Shown: positions 22,555 through 35,113, counted from the stretch's first letter. The stretch: DNA of 64,000 nt from Thereva unica (GCA_949987705.1 OX465282.1:41256039-41320038); one strand, 5' to 3'. Notes: generated from the sequence alone by a model not told the origin. A program made the numbers and translations.

Positions 22555-22849
22555 GGAACGAAGTTCCTTAACGCGGCTTGCGGGTAGAGTGAATTGGGAG
22601 AAATCGTCACGTAACAAAATGCGATATTTTGTGTATGTATGCGTGCGAGTATCGATCCCAGTAGGCAATTTGTGAATTTATTAAATCAGAATGCAGTGTT
22701 TTTCTTTAGAAATTGGAATCAATTTGCACCGATAGCTATAGGAAGAAATGATGATGCAAAGTGTCATGCATGACGAACGTGCACACTTTTTGCATTGGTC
22801 ATTATCGAGGATAGATGCTTATGCTTTCTTGTCTGTCTGTTTGTCCGGT

Positions 22850-23735
22850 ACAAATCTTGCAATCGATTTTTTGAATACTTCTGGTTACCCGATCACCCTG
22901 AAATTTTGCACACAGCTTCAGCTCCGATGACAATGCACTATGGTATACCAATTATACCGTCAGATTCATGGCCGTGGTCTCAAGAGGACGGATTACTGTT
23001 TTCTTCAAGGAACAAATTTTGCAATCGATTTTACAAATACTTCCGGGTATCCTATCATGCTGAAATTTTGCACACAGCTTTAGCTCCCATGACAATGCAA
23101 TATAGTATATACCTTTATATCCATGGAGGCCGCTCAGGAGGGCGGATTGAAATATTCTTCACAACCCCTTCGACATGGGTATCCAATGAAAGGATATGAT
23201 AAGTAGAACACCATAAGCAATATAGTATACTCAAAATATCATTTGGTCCATGGCGGACATCTCCAGCGGGTGAATTACCATTTTCTTCACAACCCCCTCG
23301 ACATGGGTATCAAATGAAAGAGTATGATAAGTAGAACACCATAAGCAATATAGTATACTCAATTTATCGTTTGGTCCATGGCAGCCTTCTCAAGAGGGCG
23401 GATTACCATTTTCACAACCTCTTCGAGATGGGTATCAAATCAAAGAGTACGATAAGTAGAACACCATAAGCAATATAGAATATTCAACATATCGTTTGGT
23501 CCATGGCGGTCATCTCAAGAGGGCGGATTACCATTATCTTCCCAACCAACTTGAGATGGGTATCAAATGAAAGGGCATTATAAGTAGAATGCCATAGGCT
23601 ATGTCTTTATATTCATGGCGGCCATCTCAAGAGGGCGGATTACCATTTTCTGCGCAACACCCAGACATGGGTATCAAAATAAAAGGCTATGAAAAGTAGA
23701 CCTTCATAAGCAATATTGTATACTCAATCTATCAT
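22850..23735 (+). repeat. Tandem repeats of Helentron copy 1, left block
   Basis: The first two units (to about 23,140) are of the longer kind with GAAATTTTGCACACAGCTT and GATGACAATGCA. Then come ~122-128-bp units with GGCGGATTACCATTTTCTTC, GACATGGGTATCAAATGAAAG and ATAGTATACTCAATATATCG. Interrupted by a 552-bp TIR element. Small open frames inside are by-products of the repeat. Confidence 0.9.
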
Positions 23736-23739
23736 TTGA

Positions 23740-24291
23740 GGAGTGACTTTTCAAAAGGCCTTCTTTCCATTTAGATTAAATTTTCAGAAACCGCAAATTT
23801 CTGTGGTACGTCCAAAATATGCAAAATTGTTTTTTTTTTGCATCAATATAGTTTGTCCTAGTATAACTATATTTTTACAGTGGTAGATGAAAAATATTGT
23901 AAGTGCGACTTCATTAAAAACAAAAAATAGTTTGGAAATATGCCATTTTGTTTGAAACGTTTGGAAATAAGACCTTTTGGACATCCATAGGAAAAATGAC
24001 TTTATTACATTTTTTTGTAAAAGTCTTTTGCTTGAAATCTTTTAAAATACTACAAATTCACGCAGGAAATGTGGCGTTTTGTTCAATTAAATACACCGTT
24101 TATTTCATACATGGGAATATGCCTGTTTTGAAAAAAAAAATCTATATTAGTATCCATTTTTTTATAGGAACGAAGGACTTTTCTTTCGTCCTATTAACGT
24201 GAATAGGTGATAATTTAGCCTTGCTACTGGATTCCATCGAAATTTGCTCTAAAGTAAAAAATGGAAATAAGGCCTTTTGAAAAGTCACTCC
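23740..24291. mobile_element. 552-bp TIR element inside Helentron copy 1
   Basis: About 30-bp terminal inverted repeats, GGAGTGACTTTTCAAAAGGC, at both ends. CATTTG flanks both sides (before the first and after the last base, one base off), a possible 6-bp duplication of the repeat's own ATCATTTGG sequence. No coding capacity. The motif GGAAATAAGGCC/GGAAATAAGACC recurs internally. The same insertion is present in copy 2, so it predates the copying of the Helentron. Confidence 0.75.
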
Positions 24292-25765
24292 ACATTTGGT
24301 CAATAGTGGCCATCTTAAGAGGGCCGATTACCATTTTCTTCACAACCCCTTTGAGATGGGTATCAAATGAATGAGTATGATAAGTAGAACACCATAACCA
24401 ATATAGTATACTCAATATATCGTTTGGTCTATGGCGGTTATCTCAAGAGGGCGGATTACCATTTTCTTCACAGTGCCCTCGACATGGGTATCAAATGAAA
24501 GAGTATGATAAGTGGAACACCATTAGCAATATAGTATACTCAATTTATCATTTGGGCCATGGCGGCCATCTCAAGAGGGCGGATTACCATCTTCATCACA
24601 ACCCCTTCGAGATGGGTATCAAATGAAAGAGTATGATAAGTAGAACACCATAAGCAATATAGAATATTCAATATATCGTTTGGTCCATGGCGGTCATCTC
24701 AAGAGGGCGGATTACCATTTTCTTCACAACCCCAGGACATGGGTATCAAATGAAAGGCATTATAAGTAGAATGCAGTAGGCTATGCCTTTATATTCATGG
24801 CGGTCATCTCAAGAGGGCGGATTACTATTTTCTTCACAACACCCGAGACATGGGTATCAAATGAAAGGGTATGATAAGTGGGACACCATAAGGAACATAG
24901 TGTACTCAATATATCGTTTGGTTCATGGCGGCCACCACAAGAGGGCGGGTTACCATTTCCTTCACAGTTCCCTCGACATGGGTATCAAATGAAAGAGTAT
25001 GATAAGTGAAACACCATAAGCAATATAGTATACTCAATTTACCATTTGGTCCATGGCGGCCATCTCAAGAGGGCGGATTACCATTTTCTTCACAACCTCT
25101 TCGAGATGGGTATCAAATGAAAGAGTATGATAAGTAGAACACCATAAGCAATATAGTATATTCAATATATCGTTTGGTACATGGCGGTCATCTCAAGAGG
25201 GCGGATTACCATTTTCTTCACCACTCCCTCGACATGGGTATCAAATGAAAGTGCATTATAAGTAGAATGCAGTAGGCTATGTCTTTATATTCATGACGGC
25301 CATCTCAAGAGGGCGGATTACTATTTTCTTCACAACACCCGAGACATGGCTATCAAATGAATAGGTATGATAAGTGGAATACCTTAAGCAATATAGTATA
25401 CTCAATATATCATTTGGTCCATGGCGGCCATCTCAAGAGGGCGGATTACCATTTTCCTCACAACCCCCTCGGCATGGGTATCAAATGAAAGGGCATTATA
25501 AGTAAAATGCAGTAGGCTATGTCTTTATCTTCATGGCGGTCATCTCAAGAGGGCGGATTACTATTTTCTTCACAACACCCGAGACATGGGTATCAAATAA
25601 AAGGGTATGATAAGTGGGACACCATAAGGAATATAGTGTACTCAATATATCGTTTGGTCCATGGCGGCCATCTCAAGAGGGCGGATTACCATTTTCTTCA
25701 CAGTTCCCTCGACATGGGTATCAAATGAAAGAGTATGATAAGTGAAACACCATAAGCAATATAGC
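24292..25765 (+). repeat. Tandem repeats of Helentron copy 1, right block
   Basis: About 12 more ~122-128-bp units of the same family, ending at ATAAGCAATATAG near 25,764, where the unique 3' part of the element begins. Confidence 0.9.
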
Positions 25766-26119
25766 AAATGCAAATGCTGTTGCTTTCGAATTACTTAAAA
25801 GCTTTCAGGAGCATGCTGGTCCGGCTGCGAATGCTTCGGTTTTTTTGGAAAGTTTTGGAATGTTAATATTATATTATAATAAATATTTTCCTAAAATATT
25901 AAATTAAATTTTTGATTTGATTCGATCCTTTACATTATTTGCTTGAAAAATGGTATGAAGTAAAAATAAATAAAATATACAGATTTTATTTGGAGTTACA
26001 TTCGCAGTTGTAGAAAAATCGTAAGGAACTTCGTTCCTGACGGGGGTCCCATGACCGCACCTGATGTTTTTTATTTTCAAATTTACATTAATATTAATCG
26101 TTTCATTATTATTAATTGT

Positions 26120-26935
26120 TTAAAAGTTGGAATCGTTGGAGTTGGAAAATAAACCTTTTTAATGTGCTCACGAAAAATGCTGCTGCTGCAGAAAATTTTT
26201 CTTCTGTACCGTCGATGCCAATAAAAGTAGTATTCCCGTTCCTGACCAGGTACCGTCGCTTTTACAATTTTAGATAGGTGGGAGTATTCTGCGTACACTG
26301 ATACCTTATTCATGAAAATGAGTGGTGGCGTTACAAAAATACCGGGTTGATTAGTCATTTCGACCGAATAAAAGGAAATAGCATTATTAACACCTTAGCC
26401 ACAGTTACGGGATATAACAACTACACAGAAATTCAATACTCATTATAGCCGATAATCTGAGATACTTCTCTTTTGCGCCGGGCCTGGGGTAATTTTGTAT
26501 GGGCTGTGACCCACCTCCTTTCTTTTTAACCATATTTATACATAAAACTAATTATAATTTCTTTCGCATTTTAGCTTTCGCATTAAATTCTTCGTTTTGG
26601 AGACAGGAACGTACATGACATTGAGGTCCTTAACAAATACCTTTTCAACATCGAAACCAGTTATCTATGTACCTGGCAGGTAAATATGTTCGACAAGGAT
26701 TACATCTGCAAAAAGAATAAATGGATGATCAAGATAAAAGAATGGGTTGATGAACACGATCCCGAGGTAACAATTATTCCATTTTCGGGCAATTTGAGCA
26801 GAAACTTGTAGACATGGATGAAGTCGATTGTAAGGCCTACGAGGAAGAAACCAAGTGCAAGAGTAATAAAATCATTGTAACTGCATACAAAGCTCTTCAA
26901 CTAGTATATATCAGTTCATATCCTTTGTTTTGATG
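26120..26935 (+). pseudogene. OLA1 (pseudogene): Obg-like ATPase 1 (OLA1) pseudogene
   Basis: OLA1 is a conserved cytosolic YchF-family P-loop ATPase. Two blocks are recognisable. Around 26,126-26,200 the plus strand reads KVGIVG, VGK, a stop where the P-loop serine should be, TFFNVLTK, then AAAENF: the G1/P-loop region with a small deletion. Around 26,608-26,920 it reads [14 protein letters not shown], then [33 protein letters not shown] and, after a frameshift, [11 protein letters not shown] and [11 protein letters not shown]: the helical/TGS-proximal part. Order and spacing match the OLA1 protein, with the region between the blocks shortened or replaced. Multiple stops and shifts make it non-functional. 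It lies between two Helentron-like copies, so capture by such an element is possible. A processed copy versus a genomic fragment cannot be decided; a TTTTAG before the second block could be an old splice acceptor. Confidence 0.88.
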
Positions 26936-27188
26936 CGTTCCGATTTCTAATTCATTTTAAAGTTTTGTTGTTTGCTTTATAACTAGAAAAGACGATGACT
27001 TTGTGATGGGGATCCGGAAAATGATGGGGATGGGCTCGAAGGACCAGTGTGTGGGGACGGGTTGGGGTTTAAAATATTATACGTATAATTATTAAAGACT
27101 CGAGTTCGTCTGTGCACAATGAATATATTTGCAAAACTACAAACTTTTATTTTACAAAAATTGTCAGCCTTTTAAAATTCTTTTATTT
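26936..27188. other. Unassigned spacer
   Basis: No gene seen. Contains GGCTCGAAGGACCA at 27,033-27,046, a 14-mer that recurs at 33,389 and 35,542 at the ends of another repeat. Confidence 0.4.
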
Positions 27189-27894
27189 AACTTACACTGT
27201 TTGTCGTCAAATCTTGGAAGTTAAATTTGACCCACTTCCCGGTTTCGGATAGAGCTGAAATTTTGCATACACGTTTAGTTTGGATGACAATGCAATCTGG
27301 CCATTTTGTAAAAATATCAAGATGGCGGTTCCAAAATGGCGCCCGATATTATTTAACTTACACTGTTTGTCGTCAAATCTTGGAAGTTAAATTTGACCCA
27401 CTTCCCGGTTTCGGATAGAGCTGAAATTTTGCATACACGTTTAGTTTGGATGACAATGCAATCTGGCCATTTTGTAAAAATATCAAGATGGCGGTTCCAA
27501 AATGGCGCCCGATTTTTGAAATTGTGCTCCGCGGCCCTCTGACATGGGTATCAAATGAAAGGATATGACAGGTAGAACACAATAAGCTATGTGGCGTCAT
27601 TCCAAATTCAAAATGGCGGCCAACACTTACACTGTTTGTCGTCAAATCTTGGAAGTTAAATTTGACCCACTTCCCGGTTTCGGATAGAGCTGAAATTTTG
27701 CATACACGTTTAGTTTGGATGGCAATGCAATCTGGCCATTTTGTAAAAATATCAAGATGGCGGTTCCAAAATGGCGCCCGATTTTTGAAATTGTGCTCCG
27801 CGGCCCTCTGACATGGGTATCAAATGAAAGGATATGACAGGTAGAACACAATAAGCTATGTGGCGTCATTCCAAATTCAAAATGGCGGCCAACA
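27189..27894 (+). repeat. 269-bp tandem repeats (one partial, two full)
   Basis: Units begin TTACACTGTTTGTCGTCAAA and contain GAAATTTTGCATACACG, AAGATGGCGGTTCCAAAATG, GACATGGGTATCAAATGAAAG and ATGGCGGCCAACAC. The first unit is cut short after about 163 bp. The second half shares its core with the 122-128-bp repeats. Confidence 0.92.
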
Positions 27895-28448
27895 CTAAAT
27901 TGCGGAAAGCTTATAATAGACTAAAAAGTAGAAAATATAACCGATCAACTTCCAATTTTGCACACACTCGTAGTTCGGGTGGTTAATGTGTATGAATGAT
28001 GAGATGAATAGTTGAGTAAGGGTGAGTTGATAATAAAGAAGCAATACACGTTACAAAAAATCACAAACAAACACAGAGATGCTGCTGTCAACTAAATTCA
28101 ACTACTCAAATACTGAACTCATGTCCGTATGCATAATTTCAACTAAACCCAGGTAGCAGAGCTGAGTCGAGTTCAGTCAACCTTAACCCAACTCGACTCC
28201 CGTTTACATGTAGTTAGACTTGGGTTCAACTTGAGTTCAACTCATCATGTATAAGTACTAAATGCAATCTGACCTTTTTGTAAAAAAATCAAGACGGTTC
28301 CGAGATGGCGGCCGTTTTTGCAATTATGTTCCACCGAGCCCACGACATGGGTATCAAATGAATACAGTAAACTGTGTGACGTAATTTTAAATCTAGTAGA
28401 ATTGCCGTCATAAAATGGCGGAATACATATAATAAACTAAAAAGTAGA
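27895..28448. repeat. Dispersed non-coding segment, present three times in the window
   Basis: The same ~550 bp follows a 269-bp unit here, at 33,572-34,122 and at 53,112-53,670. It includes TGAGTCGAGTTCAGTCAACC and another GACATGGGTATCAAATGAAT core. No coding signal. Confidence 0.85.
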
Positions 28449-28848
28449 AAATAAAATAAATGGTTGAAAAATTTTTTAAAAAAAATTCTTTTCATTAATT
28501 AAAAAATGTACTTTAAAGTAAAAAATAAAAAATATTTTAAAGAAAGCGTGAAATTTCAATTTTAATGAAAAAGTTAATTAAAAGAATGGCGCATTTTTCA
28601 TCAAAAAATTTTGTTAGAATTTGAAATTAACAAAGCAAAAAATTGAGGGTTATTGTAAATCTCACGCGATTTAGTTATATTTTCAATTTTTGAAGAAAAA
28701 TGCGCCATTCTTTTAATTAACTTTTTCATTAAAATTGAAATTTCACGCTTTCTTTAAAATATTTTTTATTTTCTACTTTTCAGTACATTTTTTAGTTAAT
28801 GAAAAGAATTTTTTTTAAAAATTTTTTTTAACCCTTTATTTTATTTAT
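28449..28848. mobile_element. ~400-bp palindromic (foldback) element, copy 1
   Basis: Nearly perfect inverted arms (AAAATAAAATAAATGGTT…, AAAGCGTGAAATTTCAAT, AAAAGAATGGCGCATTTTTC) around a ~100-bp AT-rich loop with ATCTCACGCGATT. Other copies are at 34,123-34,521, 52,440-52,845, 53,670-54,062 and a half at 50,925-51,060. Confidence 0.85.
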
Positions 28849-29440
28849 CATTCCGAATATATTTGTCGAGAGTATTATTTAGCTCTATTTGCGCGTTGAT
28901 ATATGCTTGAGTTTGTTCCATGATTAAAGCGGTGTTAGTAGCACTATTTTAATAAATAAATTGGAATAGACTCACCGAAGCTAGTTGTTATATGGATAAT
29001 TGGAGCTCTGGATGTTTCGTTGACGTTGTTGTTGTTGATAATGCTGCTGTTGATGTTGATAATGCTGCTGATTTTGCTGATAATGCTGATGATTTTGCTG
29101 ATAATGCTGATGATGTTGATCGCCACTATTATGTTGCAAATTCTTTGCCTCAATAGGTTTCACAAATTTTCCACAATTTGTTGAAATATTTCACAGTTTC
29201 ACAAGAGAATTCCACACAATTTGTTGAAATGTTTCACAGTTTTCACAAGAGAATTTCAGGGTACGACTGTATAGTCTTCTGACAACGATATTAAATCACA
29301 ATATATGACGCGATCCGAGAAAAGGGACTTACTGTCCAAAAAATCGATTTTCGGATTATGAGTGATTCTTAAGGTTTTGAATCTCCTCTTTAATTCTGTG
29401 CAATCAGAATTAATTTATTCCAATTACTTTCTGAGCAATA
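28849..29440 (-). other. Glutamine-rich open frame with CAA/CAG repeat and possible splice donor
   Basis: On the minus strand 29,163-28,981 encodes a 60-residue frame rich in QHYQQ repeats, produced by an imperfect CAN-repeat tract. An overlapping frame encodes isoleucine/asparagine-rich sequence. CTTCG|GTGAGT at about 28,975 resembles a splice donor. I do not recognise a protein, and the same sequence is duplicated at 34.6-34.85 kb, so this is more likely repeat sequence than a gene. The remainder contains direct repeats of CACAATTTGTTGAAATGTTTC. Confidence 0.4.
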
Positions 29441-29754
29441 AAAAACATCAGGTGCGGTCACGGGACCCCCGTCAGGAACGAAGTTCCTTACGATTTTTCT
29501 ACAACTGCGAATGTAACTCCAAATAAAATCTGTATATTTTATTTATTTTTACTTCATACCATTTTTCAAGCAAATAATGTAAAGGATCGAATCAAATCAA
29601 AAATTTAATTTAATATTTTAGGAAAATATTTATTATAATATAATATTAACATTCCAAAACTTTCCAAAAAAAACCGAAGCATTCGCAGCCGGACCAGCAT
29701 GCTCCTGAAAGCTTTTAAGTAATTCGAAAGCAACAGCATTTGCATTTGCTATAT

Positions 29755-31222
29755 TGCTTATGGTGTTTCACTTATCATACTCTTTCATTTGATACACATG
29801 TCGAGGGAACTGTGAAGAAAATGGTAATCCGCCCTCTTGAGATGGCCGCCATGGACCAAACGATATATTGAGTACACTATATTCCTTATGGTGTCCCACT
29901 TATCATACCCTTTTATTTGATACCCATGTCTCGGGTGTTGTGAAGAAAATAGTAATCCGCCCTCTTGAGATGACCGCCATGAAGATAAAGACATAGCCTA
30001 CTGCATTTTACTTATAATGCCCTTTCATTTGATACCCATGCCGAGGGGGTTGTGAGGAAAATGGTAATCCGCCCTCTTGAGATGGCCGCCATGGACCAAA
30101 TGATATATTGAGTATACTATATTGCTTAAGGTATTCCACTTATCATACCTATTCATTTGATAGCCATGTCTCGGGTGTTGTGAAGAAAATAGTAATCCGC
30201 CCTCTTGAGATGGCCGTCATGAATATAAAGACATAGCCTACTGCATTCTACTTATAATGCACTTTCATTTGATACCCATGTCGAGGGAGTGGTGAAGAAA
30301 ATGGTAATCCGCCCTCTTGAGATGACCGCCATGTACCAAACGATATATTGAATATACTATATTGCTTATGGTGTTCTACTTATCATACTCTTTCATTTGA
30401 TACCCATCTCGAAGAGGTTGTGAAGAAAATGGTAATCCGCCCTCTTGAGATGGCCGCCATGGACCAAATGATAAATTGAGTATACTATATTGCTTATGGT
30501 GTTTCACTTAGCATACTCTTTCATTTGATACCCATGTCGAGGGAACTGTGAAGGAAATGGTAACCCGCCCTCTTGTGGTGGCCGCCATGAACCAAACGAT
30601 ATATTGAGTACACTATGTTCCTTATGGTGTCCCACTTATCATACCCTTTCATTTGATACCCATGTCTCGGGTGTTGTGAAGAAAATAGTAATCCGCCCTC
30701 TTGAGATGACCGCCATGAATATAAAAGCATAGCCTACTGCATTCTATTTATAATGCCCTTTCATTTGATACCCATGTCCTGGGGTTGTGAAGAAAATGGT
30801 AATCCGCCCTCTTGAGATGACCGCCATGGACCAAACGATATATTGAATATTCTATATTGCTTATGGTGTTCTACTTATCATACTCTTTCATTTGATACCC
30901 ATCTCGAAGGGGTTGTGATGAAGATGGTAATCCGCCCTCTTGAGATGGCCGCCATGGCCCAAATGATAAATTGAGTATACTATATTGCTAATGGTGTTCC
31001 ACTTATCATACTCTTTCATTTGATACCCATGTCGAGGGCACTGTGAAGAAAATGGTAATCCGCCCTCTTGAGATAACCGCCATAGACCAAACGATATATT
31101 GAGTATACTATATTGGTTATGGTGTTCTACTTATCATACTCTTTCATTTGATACCCATCTCAAAGGGGTTGTGAAGAAAATGGTAATCGGCCCTCTTAAG
31201 ATGGCCACTATTGACCAAATGT
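29755..31222 (-). repeat. Tandem repeats of Helentron copy 2, inner block
   Basis: Mirror of 24,292-25,765. Same ~122-128-bp units with only scattered substitutions between the two copies. Confidence 0.9.
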
Positions 31223-31776
31223 GGAGTGACTTTTCAAAAGGCCTTATTTCCATTTTTTACTTTAGAGCAAATTTCGATGGAATCCAGTAGCAAGGCTAAA
31301 TTATCACCTATTCACGTTAATAGGACGAAAGAAAAGTCCTTCGTTCCTATAAAAAAATGGATACTAATATAGATTTTTTTTTCAAAACAGGCATATTCCT
31401 ATGTATGAAATAAACGGGGTATTTGATTGAACAAAACGCCACATTTCCTGCGTGAATTTGTAGTATTTTAAAAGATTTCAAGCAAAAGACTTTTACAAAA
31501 AAATGTAATAAAGTCATTTTTCCTATGGATGTCCAAAAGGTCTTATTTCCAAACGTTTCAAACAAAATGGCATATTTCCAAACTATTTTTTGTTTTTAAT
31601 GAAGTCGCACTTACAATATTTTTCATCTACCACTGTAAAAATATAGTTATACTAGGACAAACTATATTGATGCAAAAAAAAAATAACAATTTTGCATATT
31701 TTGGACGTACCACAGAAATTTGCGGTTTCTGAAAATTTAATCTAAATGGAAAGAAGGCCTTTTGAAAAGTCACTCC
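31223..31776. mobile_element. TIR element inside Helentron copy 2
   Basis: Same insertion as at 23,740-24,291, ends GGAGTGACTTTTCAAAAGG and its complement. An A-run length difference and a few substitutions distinguish the copies. Confidence 0.75.
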
Positions 31777-32640
31777 TCAAATGATAGATTGAGTATACTA
31801 TATTGCTTATGAAGTTCTACTTTTCATAGCCTTTTATTTTGATACCCATGTCTGGGTGTTGCGCAGAAAATGGTAATCCGCCCTCTTGAGATGGCCGCCA
31901 TGAATATAAAGACATAGCCTATGGCATTCTACTTATAATGCCCTTTCATTTGATACCCATCTCAAGTTGGTTGGGAAGATAATGGTAATCCGCCCTCTTG
32001 AGATGACCGCCATGGACCAAACGATATGTTGAATATTCTATATTGCTTATGGTGTTCTACTTATCGTACTCTTTGATTTGATACCCATCTCGAAGAGGTT
32101 GTGAAAATGGTAATCCGCCCTCTTGAGAAGGCTGCCATGGACCAAACGATAAATTGAGTATACTATATTGCTTATGGTGTTCTACTTATCATACTCTTTC
32201 ATTTGATACCCATGTCGAGGGGGTTGTGAAGAAAATGGTAATTCACCCGCTGGAGATGTCCGCCATGGACCAAATGATATTTTGAGTATACTATATTGCT
32301 TATGGTGTTCTACTTATCATATCCTTTCATTGGATACCCATGTCGAAGGGGTTGTGAAGAATATTTCAATCCGCCCTCCTGAGCGGCCTCCATGGATATA
32401 AAGGTATATACTATATTGCATTGTCATGGGAGCTAAAGCTGTGTGCAAAATTTCAGCATGATAGGATACCCGGAAGTATTTGTAAAATCGATTGCAAAAT
32501 TTGTTCCTTGAAGAAAACAGTAATCCGTCCTCTTGAGACCACGGCCATGAATCTGACGGTATAATTGGTATACCATAGTGCATTGTCATCGGAGCTGAAG
32601 CTGTGTGCAAAATTTCAGGGTGATCGGGTAACCAGAAGTA
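31777..32640 (-). repeat. Tandem repeats of Helentron copy 2, outer block
   Basis: Mirror of 22,850-23,735, including the two longer GAAATTTTGCACACAGC-type units at the outer side. Confidence 0.88.
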
Positions 32641-32961
32641 TTCAAAAAATCGATTGCAAGATTTGTACCGGACAAACAGACAGACAAGAAAGCATAAGCA
32701 TCTATCCTCGATAATGACCAATGCAAAAAGTGTGCACGTCCGTCATGCATGACACTTTGCATCATCATTTCTTCCTATAGCTATCGGTGCAAATTGATTC
32801 CAATTTCTAAAGAAAAACACTGCATTCTGATTTAATAAATTCACAAATTGCCTACTGGGATCGATACTCACACGCATACATACACAAAATATCGCATTTT
32901 GTTACGTGACGATTTCTCCCAATTCACTCTACCCGCAAGCCGCGTTAAGGAACTTCGTTCC

Positions 32962-33404
32962 AATATTTACAAATGTGTCGCTCTCCTCCGTCTTTCTTTC
33001 AATCGCTTCTCCTGAAAAGTTTTCTTTTTGGATAGTAGCTCCCTTTTCTCGGATCGCGTGACATATATTGTTTCACTAAATTAATTTTCACTAGGCAAGT
33101 TTGCAAAATAGCTAAGTCACGTTTTTTAAGATATCCGTTACAATTTGCGGTAACGTTATCGGTTAAATTTTCGGTATCGTTATCGGTTAAATTTATCCGC
33201 TAACTATCCGTTAGTTATCCGTTAAAATTTATCTAACGTTCACGATTCACACTCCGTTATCCGTTAAAATTTATTTAACGTTCACCATTCACATTCCGTT
33301 ATCCGTTAAAATTTATTTAACGTTCACCATTCACATTCCGTAATCCGTTAAAATTTATTTAACGTTCACCATTCACATTCCGTAATCCGGCTCGAAGGAC
33401 CAAA
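32962..33404 (+). repeat. ~440-bp segment with 42-bp tandem repeats, copy 1
   Basis: Ends in four units of TATCCGTTAAAATTTATTTA with ACGTTCACCATTCACATTCC and then GGCTCGAAGGACCA. Near-identical to 35,114-35,558. Earlier in the unit are TATCGGTTAAATT-type subrepeats. Confidence 0.9.
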
Positions 33405-35113
33405 AAAGTAAAAAATATCGTAAAAATATCAAGATGGCGGTTCCAAAATGGCGCCCGATTTTTGAAATTGTGCTCCGCGGCCCTCTGACATGGGTATCAA
33501 ATGAAAGGATATGACAGGTAGAACACAATAAGCTATGTGGCGTCATTCCAAATTCAAAATGGCGGCCAACACTAAATTGCGGAAAGCTTATAATAGACTA
33601 AAAAGTAGAAAATATAACCGATCAACTTCCAATTTTGCACACACCCGTAGTTCGGGTGGTTAATGTGTATGAATGATGAGATGGATAGTTGAGTTAAGGG
33701 TGAGTTGATAATAAAGAAGCAATACACGTTACAAAAAATCACAAACAAACACAGAGATGCTGCTGTCAACTAAATTCAACTACTCAAATACTGAACTCAT
33801 GTCCGTATGCATAATTTCAACTAAACCCAGGTAGCAGAGCTGAGTCGAGTTCAGTCAACCTTAACCCAACTCGACTCCAGTTTACATGTAGTTAGACTTG
33901 GGTTCAACTTGAGTTCAACTCATCATGTATAAGTACTAAATGCAATCTGACCTTTTTGTAAAAAAAATCAAGACGGTTCCGAGATGGCGGCCGTTTTTGC
34001 AATTATGTTCCACCGAGCCCACGACATGGGTATCAAATGAATACAGTAAACTGTGTGACGTAATTTTAAATCTAATAGAATTGCCATCATAAAATGGCGG
34101 AATACATATAATAAACTAAAAAGTAGAAAATAAAATAAATGGTTGAAAAATTTTTTAAAAAAAATTCTTTTCATTAATTAAAAAATGTACTGAAAAGTAA
34201 AAAATAAAAAATATTTTAAAGAAAGCGTGAAATTTCAATTTTAATGAAAAAGTTAATTAAAAGAATGGCGCATTTTTCATCAAAAAATTTTGTTAGAATT
34301 TGAAATTAACAAAGCAAAAAATTGAGGGTTACATCTCACGCGATTTAGTTATATTTTCAATTTTTGAAGAAAAATGCGCCATTCTTTTAATTAACTTTTT
34401 CATTAAAATTGAAATTTCACGCTTTCTTTAAAATATTTTTTATTTTCTACTTTTCAGTACATTTTTTAGTTAATGAAAAGAATTTTTTTTAAAAATTTTT
34501 TTTAACCCTTTATTTTATTTATCATTCCGAATATATTTGTCGAGAGTATTATTTAGCTCTATTTGCGCGTTGATATATGCTTGAGTTTGTTCCATGATTA
34601 AAGCGGTGTTAGTAGCACTATTTTAATAAATAAATTGGAATAGACTCACCGAAGCTAGTTGTTATATGGATAATTGGAGCTCTGGATGTTTCGTTGACGT
34701 TGTTGTTGTTGATAATGCTGCTGTTGATGTTGATAATGCTGCTGATTTTGCTGATAATGCTGATGATTTTGCTGATAATGCTGATGATGTTGATCGCCAC
34801 TATTATGTTGCAAATTCTTTGCCTCAATAGGTTTCACAAATTTTTCACAATTTGTTGAAATGTTTCACAGTTTCACAAGAGAATTCCACACAATTTGTTG
34901 AAATGTTTCACAGTTTTCACAAGAGAATTTCAGGGTACGACTGTATAGTCTTCTGACAACGATATTAAATCACAATATATGACGCGATCCGAGAAAAGGG
35001 ACTTACTGTCCAAAAAATCGATTTTCGGATTATGAGTGATTCTTAAGGTTTTGAATCTCCTCTTTAATTCTGTGCAATCAGAATTAATTTATTCCAATTA
35101 CTTTCTGAGCAAT
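33405..35113 (+). repeat. Tandem duplicate of 27.47-29.44 kb (empty-site copy)
   Basis: Direct-orientation paralogue of the segment running from the second half of a 269-bp unit to GAGCAATAAA, with the same dispersed segment, a palindromic element (34,123-34,521) and the Q-rich tract. Unlike the first copy, it runs without interruption into the 440-bp segment. Confidence 0.9.
34123..34521. mobile_element. Palindromic element, copy 2
   Basis: As at 28,449-28,848, with a few bases missing from the loop (GGGTTACATCTCACG). Confidence 0.82.

Larger units (their letters stand above)
22555..26072 (+). mobile_element. Helentron-like element, copy 1 (non-autonomous, ~3.5 kb)
   Basis: Starts GGAACGAAGTTCCTTAACG and carries the inverted form CGTAAGGAACTTCGTTCC at 26,019-26,037, followed by ~35 bp with a small GGTC/GACC hairpin and a terminal GATGTTTTT. 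Copy 2 in reverse (29,441-32,961) has the same ends. The empty-site paralogue at 35.1 kb shows that copy 2 integrated between T and T without target duplication. Subterminal inverted repeats, a 3' hairpin, T|T insertion and a minisatellite body are features of Helentron/DINE-type elements. No Rep/helicase protein is encoded. The class call is inference; the boundaries are well supported. Confidence 0.7.
29441..32961 (-). mobile_element. Helentron-like element, copy 2 (inverted relative to copy 1)
   Basis: 3,521 bp, nearly identical to the reverse complement of 22,555-26,072, including the nested 552-bp TIR element. Flanks are …GAGCAATA and AATATTTACAAATG. The uninterrupted sequence GAGCAATAAATATTTAC is at 35,107-35,123, so this copy is a precise insertion without target duplication, between T and T on the element's strand. 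Confidence 0.82.

Noticed and set aside
26083..26358. 91-codon minus-strand frame
   Set aside because: It lies opposite the OLA1 P-loop block, which is recognisable on the plus strand; the minus frame has no motif.
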